Assembly: GCA_963770315.1 (NCBI GenBank)
Contig: CAVYPC010000002.1
Location: forward strand, 1,364,001 to 1,428,000
DNA length: 64,000 bases
Direction of reading: 5' to 3'
Origin: VRUE01 sp963770315
GTDB taxonomy: Bacteria > Actinomycetota > Thermoleophilia > Solirubrobacterales > 70-9
Shown here: one piece after another, positions 59,137 through 64,000 of the stretch
Layout: every line of letters starts with the position of its first letter
Position numbering within the stretch: the stretch's first letter is position 1
Notes under the pieces: model-generated
Database searches by the model: none
What the model saw: only the letters and a program-made list of their open reading frames with translations
What the model was told of the DNA's origin: nothing
Made by a program: the position numbers and the translations under genes

Positions 59137-60018
59137 CTAGCGGCGACGGAGCAGCAGGGCGGCCCAGTCGCCGTCGAGGCGGCGGTTGGCCTCGGCAAGG
59201 CCCGCTGGCTCGAAGGCCGCGACGACGTCGTCTAGCTCAGTGGGCAATAAGCCAGAAGTGACGAGCGTTTGAAGATCCGGGGGAGCACTCGCCGGAGCAA
59301 CAGCATGGAGGCTCCGGCGAGTGCTCCCCCGGCTCCTCGAATCGTCCGCCAACTGCGTGGCAATCGCCTTCATGACCGGCGCGGTCAGGTTGGCTACGGC
59401 AGTCGGCGCGAGGTCCGGTAACCCCTCGCGCAGATTGACATCCTCGAAAGCTGCTGCGACCCCGTTGGCTTTAGCGTTCGTGGCCGCCGCCTCAATCGAG
59501 GCTGGCTCGTGGTCGTAGCCGTATACCGGGTCCCAGCCGAGCTTGGCTGCAGCGATGGCCAGGACGCCTGAGCCGGTGCCGAGGTCGGCGAGCGGGCCGT
59601 TGGCCTCCCCCGCCTCGGCCAGATCGAGCAGCAATTCGAGGCAGAGGCGGGTGGTCGGGTGGGCGCCTGTGCCGAAGGCGCGGCCGGGGTCGACGACGAG
59701 GTCGATCGTGCCCTCGCGGGGCTCCTCCCAGGAGGGGCGCAGCCAGAGCCGCTCGCCGACCAGCAGCGGCTTGTGGAAGTCCTGCCAGCGGTCGGCCCAG
59801 TCGTCGGGCACCTGGGTCGCGACCAGCTCGACCAATCCGCCGCCGGCCGCCGCCTCGATCTCCCCCAGCTCCGGCAGCTCCCCCTCGCCGCCGTAGATCG
59901 CGTACTCGACATAGCCGCTGCCGCGCTCCTCCTCGACCCCGTTCGGGGCGAGAACGGTGAGCTCGGCGAGAACCAGCTCGGCCAGCTCTGGGACGCAGCG
60001 AACCGCCAGCCGGATCAA
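59137..60018 (-). CDS. prmA: Ribosomal protein L11 methyltransferase-like protein carrying a palindrome insertion
   Basis: 293 residues. PrmA trimethylates L11. DDWADRWQDFHKPLLVGERLWLRPSWEEP, DPGRAFGTGAHPTTRLCLELL, motif I ADLGTGSGVLAIAAAKLGW, the DVNLREGLPD block and VANLTAPVM are conserved. Then about 20 residues (SRGSTRRSLHAVAPASAPPD) separate LADD from LQTLVTSGLLPTELDDVVAAFE; homologues are continuous here. The insert is palindrome P7, in frame. ATG 60016-60018 overlaps the dnaJ stop. Whether the enzyme remains active is unknown. Confidence 0.88.
   Translation of the reverse strand: MIRLAVRCVPELAELVLAELTVLAPNGVEEERGSGYVEYAIYGGEGELPELGEIEAAAGGGLVELVATQVPDDWADRWQDFHKPLLVGERLWLRPSWEEPREGTIDLVVDPGRAFGTGAHPTTRLCLELLLDLAEAGEANGPLADLGTGSGVLAIAAAKLGWDPVYGYDHEPASIEAAATNAKANGVAAAFEDVNLREGLPDLAPTAVANLTAPVMKAIATQLADDSRSRGSTRRSLHAVAPASAPPDLQTLVTSGLLPTELDDVVAAFEPAGLAEANRRLDGDWAALLLRRR
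59277..59332. repeat. Long palindromic element P7, in frame inside prmA
   Basis: Perfect 22-bp inverted repeat (59277-59298 with 59311-59332; arm begins CCGGGGGAGCACTCG) and 12-nt loop. The core GAGCAACAGC..GGAGGCTC (59295-59314) differs at two of 20 positions from the core in P6 (43581-43600, minus strand). Confidence 0.85.
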
Positions 60019-60680
60019 CCGAAGGCCCGCCGGACGCGGGAGAAGAAGCTCCCCCCGTCGCCGCGCCGCGAGCGCAGGTTGCGCGGCTCCAGCGTCTCGC
60101 CGAGCTTCTCGGCGAGCTCACGCTGCTCCTCGGAGAGCTCCTCGGGGACGATCACCTGCACCGCGATGACCATGTCGCCGGGCGGGCCGCCGTTGGCACC
60201 GGGCATGCCGTTGCCGCGCAGGGCGAACTGGCTGCCGGGCTGCGTGCCCGCGGGCAGCTCGATCTCGCGCTCGCCCTCGTGGCTCGGGACCTTGATCTTG
60301 ACGCCCAGCATCGCGTCGACCGCCGATATCTCGACCGTGTGGATCAGATCCTGGCCGCGCATCGGCCCGCGCCGCACCTCGAAGCCGAAGTTGCCGCTGA
60401 AGAAGGCCTGGAAGATGTCCTCGACCGAGCCGAAGCCCCCCGGCGCGGCGCCAGCGCCGCGCAGGCCCTCGTGTCCGTAGGCGTCATAGGCACGGCGTCG
60501 CTCCGGGTCGGAGAGCACCTCGTAGGCTTCCGCCGCCGCCTTGAACTTCTCCTCTGCCTCGGGATCGTGGTCATTGACGTCCGGGTGGAGCTCGCGGGCG
60601 AGGCGGCGAAAGGCCGTCTTCACCTCGGCTTTGTTGGCGTCCCGCTGGACACCGAGGATCTCGTAGTAGTCGCCTGGCAT
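60015..60680 (-). CDS. dnaJ: Shortened DnaJ: J domain joined to C-terminal domain II, no zinc finger
   Basis: 221 residues against about 370 for full DnaJ. J domain 1-70 with HPD in RELHPDVNDHDPEAEEKFKAAAEAYEVLSDPERRRAYD, a short G/F stretch (GLRGAGAAPGGFG), FFSGNFGFEVRRGPMRGQDL, then GVKIKVPSHEGEREIELPAGTQPGSQFALRGNGMP..GDMVIAVQVIVPEELSEEQRELAEKLGE, which corresponds to CTD II. The CxxCxGxG zinc-finger repeats and CTD I are missing. Probably a co-chaperone of DnaK with altered client binding. ATG 60678-60680 shares its codon with the hrcA stop region; same operon. Confidence 0.9.
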   Translation of the reverse strand: MPGDYYEILGVQRDANKAEVKTAFRRLARELHPDVNDHDPEAEEKFKAAAEAYEVLSDPERRRAYDAYGHEGLRGAGAAPGGFGSVEDIFQAFFSGNFGFEVRRGPMRGQDLIHTVEISAVDAMLGVKIKVPSHEGEREIELPAGTQPGSQFALRGNGMPGANGGPPGDMVIAVQVIVPEELSEEQRELAEKLGETLEPRNLRSRRGDGGSFFSRVRRAFG

Positions 60681-61699
60681 CAGCCGTAGATCGTCTCGCA
60701 GTAGCGCGACAGCTCGCGCGCCGCGCCGCGCACCGAGGCGATCGCCGTCGCGTAGTCCATCCGCAGCGGACCGACGACGCCGACCGAGCCGAGGTTGCGG
60801 TGCGCGAGGCCGTAGTTGGCCCCGACGATGCTGACCGAGCGCAGCTCGGGCTGCGGGTTCTCGCCGCCGATCCAGACGAACACGGAGCGCTCGTCGAGCG
60901 CGGAGCGCAGCATGCCCAGCACCCCGGCCCGCCGCTCGAGCGCCGTCATCAGCCGGTCGGCGCCGGGCAGATCGTCGACGTGGGCTTCGGACAGCAGCCG
61001 CGAAGCGCCCTCCATGTAGAGGCCCTCCCCGGTCTCCTGCTCAAGCTCGGTGAAGGCCGGGGCGAGGCTGGCGACGAAGCGCGACTCGAGCGGCCCCAGC
61101 TCAGGGTCGGCGAGGCGATTGGCGATCATCCGCGCGCCGACGCTCATCCCGGCGAGCGACTCGTTGAGGTAGCTGGAGGACCACTCGACCAGGCCGGGAT
61201 CGACCGGCGCCTCAAAATCGAAGACGCGCTTGGCGACGGCGCCAGTCGAGGCGATCGCGATCGCCATCACCTTGGTCGGTTGCAGGCGCAGCACCTCGAC
61301 CCGGTGGATCGTCGCCGTGGCCGGCACCGGAGCGGTGGCGAGGGCCATCAGGTCGGTGACCTGGGCCAGCGCGGCGGTGGTCTCGCGCATCGCCTCGTCG
61401 ATCTCCCGCCGCAGCCAGGAGAGCTCGAGCTCGACCCCGGCGGCCTGAGGCGCGCCGGAAGCCATCAACAGGTCCACGTAGCAGCGGTAGCCGGCATCGG
61501 TCGGAACCCGCCCGGCCGAGGTGTGCGGGTGAGTCAGGTACCCAGCCGCCTCCAGCGCCGCAAGCTCGGCTCGCACGGTAGAGGAACCCCACTCGATCTC
61601 AGCCTTCTCGGCGATCGGCTTCGAGGCCACGGGCCTGCCTGACGCGAGGTAGGCGTCCACCACCAGCCTGAGAATCAGCTCCTGTCGCTCGGAAAGCAC
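60680..61699 (-). CDS. hrcA: Heat-inducible transcription repressor HrcA
   Basis: 339 residues. Winged-helix repressor of CIRCE-controlled chaperone genes. SERQELILRLVVDAYLASGRPVASKPIAEKAEIEWGSSTVRAELAALEAAGYLTHPHTSAGRVPTDAGYRCYVD (1-75) is the DNA-binding part; GAF-like C-terminal domain ends GPLRMDYATAIASVRGAARELSRYCETIYG. GTG 61697-61699 has TAGACT seven bases upstream; the frame's further extension enters palindrome P8. No CIRCE copy seen in the window, so its targets lie elsewhere. Confidence 0.95.
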   Translation of the reverse strand: MLSERQELILRLVVDAYLASGRPVASKPIAEKAEIEWGSSTVRAELAALEAAGYLTHPHTSAGRVPTDAGYRCYVDLLMASGAPQAAGVELELSWLRREIDEAMRETTAALAQVTDLMALATAPVPATATIHRVEVLRLQPTKVMAIAIASTGAVAKRVFDFEAPVDPGLVEWSSSYLNESLAGMSVGARMIANRLADPELGPLESRFVASLAPAFTELEQETGEGLYMEGASRLLSEAHVDDLPGADRLMTALERRAGVLGMLRSALDERSVFVWIGGENPQPELRSVSIVGANYGLAHRNLGSVGVVGPLRMDYATAIASVRGAARELSRYCETIYG

Positions 61700-61706
61700 G
61701 CTTCGA

Positions 61707-61712
61707 AGTCTA
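61707..61712 (-). promoter_or_regulatory. -10 box, leaderless promoter of hrcA
   Basis: TAGACT on the minus strand, seven bases before the hrcA GTG and four bases downstream (in transcription direction) of palindrome P8, which would occupy the -35 region. Confidence 0.5.
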
Positions 61713-61716
61713 GGAC

Positions 61717-61792
61717 GAGTGCCGCGTGACCCCTCCCAAAACACTCAAGCGAGGCTCCCGCCGAGCGTTTTGGGAGGGGTCACGCGGCACTC
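61717..61792. repeat. Long palindromic element P8 between hadB-like gene and hrcA
   Basis: Perfect 26-bp inverted repeat (61717-61742 with 61767-61792) and a 24-nt loop GCGAGGCTCCCGCC-containing. The arm shares GTGACCCCTCCC with P4. It begins two bases past the hadB-like stop and covers the hrcA -35 region. Confidence 0.85.
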
Positions 61793-61794
61793 TT

Positions 61795-62187
61795 TTAGAG
61801 CTCGACTTCCGCCTCGGCGTTGCGAATGGTCACACTCTCGCCCTGGGCGGCCATCGTGTCGATCACAGCCACGCCGTCCTCGACCGACCTGACGGTGCCG
61901 GTGACGGCGATCTCGGTCTCCGGCGCACCCATGCCGCGGAACTCGACCGAGAGGCGCTTCATCGAACGCGGATCGCCGCCGGCCGCTTCGGCACTGGCAC
62001 GGGCGACGAGGCCCATCATGTAGAGGCCGTGGAGGATCGTGTTCGGCAGCCCGACCGCTTTCGCGAACTCGGGGTCGATGTGGATCGGGTTGAAGTCGCC
62101 CGAAGCGCCGGCGTAGCGATGCGGCGTGTATTTGTCGGGCGTGACCCGCAGCTCGGCGATCTGGTCGCCGGCGCTCAGCTCGGCCAT
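61795..62187 (-). CDS. MaoC-family hydratase (HadB-like)
   Basis: 130 residues, hot-dog fold (R)-specific hydratase. The hydratase signature YAGASGDFNPIHIDPEFAKAVGLPNTILHGLYMMG (catalytic Asp and His) lies at about 23-57. With the next gene upstream it forms a HadA/HadB-like heterodimer, which in mycobacteria dehydrates 3-hydroxyacyl-ACP in the FAS-II cycle; here the chain it acts on is unknown. ATG 62185-62187 lies one base after the hadA-like stop. Confidence 0.9.
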   Translation of the reverse strand: MAELSAGDQIAELRVTPDKYTPHRYAGASGDFNPIHIDPEFAKAVGLPNTILHGLYMMGLVARASAEAAGGDPRSMKRLSVEFRGMGAPETEIAVTGTVRSVEDGVAVIDTMAAQGESVTIRNAEAEVEL

Positions 62188-62188
62188 C

Positions 62189-62647
62189 TCATACCCCCCT
62201 GACGATGTTGGTCCAGGTGCCACGGACGACCTCTTGGCCATCCTGATTCACCGAGACGGTCTCGAAGACGTAAAAGCCATTGTTGGGCTTGCCGTCCTTG
62301 CCCTCTTTTTCGAAGATTTCAAGACACTTGGCGGACGTCGTGATCTCGTCGCCCGAGCAAGCCGGCTCGCCCCACTCGAACTGCTGCCCGCCGTGCACCA
62401 TCGTGGCGAAGCTCATCGCCACCTCGGGATCGAACATCGCCGGAGCCAGCGCCGGCGAGCTGTAGACGACGCAGAACATCGGTGGCGCCACCACGTCGCG
62501 ATAGCCGGCCGCCTTGGCGGCGTCGCGGTCGAAGTGGACCGGGTTCTCGATCCCGATCACCCGCGCGTACTCGCCGATCTTCTCCTTGCCCACCTCGTAA
62601 GTCGTCGCGGGCCATTCCTTGCCTATTGCCTCGGTCTTTAGCGTCAT
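62189..62647 (-). CDS. MaoC-like dehydratase N-terminal-domain protein (HadA-like)
   Basis: 152 residues. FAS1_DH/HadA-type hot dog: IGKEWPATTYEVGKEKIGEYARVIGIENPVHFDRDAAKAAGYRDVVAPPMFCVVYSSPAL, then MVHGGQQFEWGEPACSGDEITTSAKCLEIFEKEGKDGKPNNGFYVFET. Non-catalytic or substrate-binding partner of the HadB-like protein. ATG 62645-62647 with TAGGTT eight bases upstream, so hadAB-like genes form their own unit after lepA. Confidence 0.9.
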   Translation of the reverse strand: MTLKTEAIGKEWPATTYEVGKEKIGEYARVIGIENPVHFDRDAAKAAGYRDVVAPPMFCVVYSSPALAPAMFDPEVAMSFATMVHGGQQFEWGEPACSGDEITTSAKCLEIFEKEGKDGKPNNGFYVFETVSVNQDGQEVVRGTWTNIVRGV

Positions 62648-62655
62648 GGGTCGGA

Positions 62656-62661
62656 AACCTA
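62656..62661 (-). promoter_or_regulatory. -10 box, leaderless promoter of the hadAB-like pair
   Basis: TAGGTT on the minus strand, eight bases before the hadA-like ATG. Confidence 0.45.
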
Positions 62662-62662
62662 T

Positions 62663-64000
62663 CTACTCGTCGATCTGGAGCACAGCCAGGAACGCCTCCT
62701 GGGGGACCTCGACGCGGCCGACCTGCTTCATCCGCTTCTTGCCCGCTTTCTGCTTCTTCAGCAGCTTCTGCTTGCGGGTGACGTCGCCGCCGTAGAGCTT
62801 CGCGGTGACGTCCTTGCGCAACGCCTTGACCGTCTCGCGGGCGAGGATGTTGGAGCCGATCGCGGCCTGCACCGGCACGTCGAAGAGCTGGCGCGGGATC
62901 GTCTTGCGCAGCCGCTCGACCAGCCGCTTGCCCTGTTCGTAGGAGAAATCGCGGTGGACGATGATCGAGAGCGCGTCGACCTTGTCGCCGGCCAGCAGGA
63001 TGTCGACCTTGACCAGGTCGGAGGCGCGGTTGCCGATCGGCTCGTAGTCGAGCGAGGCGTAGCCGCGGGTCGAGGACTTCAGAAGGTCGAAGAAGTCGAG
63101 GACGATCTCGGCCAGCGGCATGTCGTAGCGGATCTGCACCCGCTGGGGGCTCAGGTAGTGCATGTCGACGTGGGTGCCGCGGCGACCCTGGCAGAGCTCC
63201 ATCACGGCGCCGACCTGCTCGGACGGAGAGATGATCGTGGCGCGGATGTAGGGCTCTTCGATCGTCTCGATCGCGCCCGGGTCGGGCAGGTCGGTGGGGC
63301 TGCGAACCTCCACCGACTCGCCACTGGTGAGCTGGACCTCGTAGCGCACGTTCGGGGTCGTCGAGAGGAGGTCGAGCCCGTACTCGCGCTCCAGCCGCTC
63401 GCGCACGATCTCCATGTGGAGCAGGCCGAGGAAGCCGCAGCGGAAGCCGAACCCGAGCGCCTCGGAGGTCTCCGGCTCCCAGGACAGCGCGGCGTCGTTG
63501 AGGGCCAGCTTCTCGAGCGCGTCGCGCAGGTCTTCGAAGCGGTCGGTATCGATCGGGAAGAGCCCGCAGAAGACCATCGGCCGGACCTCGCGATAGCCCT
63601 CAAGCGCCTCGGAGGCGGGCCGCTCCTGGGCGGTGAGCGTATCGCCGACGCGCAGCTTGGCGACGTCCTTGATGCCGGTGATCAGGTAGCCGACGTCGCC
63701 CGCGTCCATCCCTTGCACGCCGGTCATCGCCGGCCGGAAGAAGCCGATGTCGTCGATGTCGGCCTCGGTGCCGTTCTGCATCGCCAGGATCCGCTCGTGC
63801 TTGCGGAAGGAGCCGTCGACCATCCGCACGTAGGCGATCACGCCGCGGTACTGGTCGAACTCGGAGTCGAAGATCAGCGCCCTGGTCGGGGCCTCGGGCT
63901 TCCCCTTCGGCGCCGGCACGCGGGCGACGATCGCGTCGAGCACCTCGATCACGCCCTCACCGGTCTTGGCCGAGATCCGCAGGGCTTCGGAGGGATCGCC
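62663..64000 (-). CDS. lepA: Elongation factor 4 (LepA), partial
   Basis: C-terminal about 445 residues; the start lies outside the window (the frame stays open to base 64000: GDPSEALRISAKTGEGVIEVLDAIV). Ribosome-associated GTPase that back-translocates or remodels stalled ribosomes. FDSEFDQYRGVIAYVRMVDGSF (domain II), EIVRERLEREYGLDLLSTTPNVRYEV, and the LepA-specific C-terminal domain ending VPVQAAIGSNILARETVKALRKDVTAKLYGGDVTRKQKLLKKQKAGKKRMKQVG. The G domain is not in the window. Confidence 0.95.
   Translation of the reverse strand, partial: GDPSEALRISAKTGEGVIEVLDAIVARVPAPKGKPEAPTRALIFDSEFDQYRGVIAYVRMVDGSFRKHERILAMQNGTEADIDDIGFFRPAMTGVQGMDAGDVGYLITGIKDVAKLRVGDTLTAQERPASEALEGYREVRPMVFCGLFPIDTDRFEDLRDALEKLALNDAALSWEPETSEALGFGFRCGFLGLLHMEIVRERLEREYGLDLLSTTPNVRYEVQLTSGESVEVRSPTDLPDPGAIETIEEPYIRATIISPSEQVGAVMELCQGRRGTHVDMHYLSPQRVQIRYDMPLAEIVLDFFDLLKSSTRGYASLDYEPIGNRASDLVKVDILLAGDKVDALSIIVHRDFSYEQGKRLVERLRKTIPRQLFDVPVQAAIGSNILARETVKALRKDVTAKLYGGDVTRKQKLLKKQKAGKKRMKQVGRVEVPQEAFLAVLQIDE

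Noticed and set aside
59277..59332. CIRCE operator for HrcA (AGCACTC ... GAGTGCT in P7)
   Set aside because: CIRCE needs nine bases between half sites; here 28 separate them, and they are simply part of the palindrome arms. P8 has GAGTGC/GCACTC in the opposite (everted) order.

Overview
The window is very GC-rich, almost fully coding bacterial chromosome. Gene content (FtsZ with no ftsA beside it, Ku plus a stand-alone LigD polymerase, a PPi-type phosphofructokinase, hrcA-dnaJ, paired MaoC dehydratases) and the style of the proteins suggest a deep-branching actinobacterium, most likely class Thermoleophilia (Solirubrobacterales or relatives). That placement is inference. I see no rRNA, tRNA, IS element, prophage or CRISPR array.

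Layout. 1-6 kb: scpB(partial)-scpA-trpS, a frameshifted SDR, a DHA2-type exporter and fetAB, all on the minus strand. 6-8 kb: ku-ligD(pol), plus strand. 8.7-13.1 kb: glycine cleavage operon gcvT-H-PA-PB. 13.3-21 kb: a reduced dcw cluster murD-ftsW-murG-murC-murB-ftsQ, then ftsZ with its own promoter. 21-25.6 kb: small membrane ORFs, a thioredoxin/TPR protein, uvrB. 25.8-30.4 kb: rpsA-coaE-slt-MFS operon. 30.4-34.2 kb: a flavoprotein reductase, and a sigma factor fused to a membrane anchor and Gly/His-rich tail next to a His-rich exported protein. 34.2-42.7 kb: polA, malic enzyme, PPi-type pfk. 42.7-51.3 kb: trpFBA and hisIE-trpEGDC separated by an htrA/degP protease. 51.4-53.3 kb: an unusual three-gene accessory operon (pentapeptide-repeat channel-like protein, nucleotidyltransferase, small helical protein). 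53.3-57.7 kb: era, ybeY, a phoH split by an intein, yqeY, vapBC. 57.8-64 kb: murI, prmA, a shortened dnaJ, hrcA, hadAB-like genes, lepA(partial).

Three signals are not explained by the genes. (1) A set of at least eight long, mostly perfect palindromes (20-29 bp stems, 12-73 nt loops) is scattered through the window. Two sit back to back ahead of gcvT, one carries the trpB stop and trpA start, and one lies in frame inside prmA. Some share loop or arm sequence although the stems otherwise differ, so they look like a dispersed palindromic element and not ordinary terminators. (2) A 37-nt semi-palindromic element occurs twice, each time in a divergent intergenic region next to DNA-repair genes (fetA/ku and uvrB/DoxX). 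(3) Eighteen genes have a TANNNT hexamer exactly 6-8 nt before the start codon, which points to widespread leaderless transcription and helps fix several starts.
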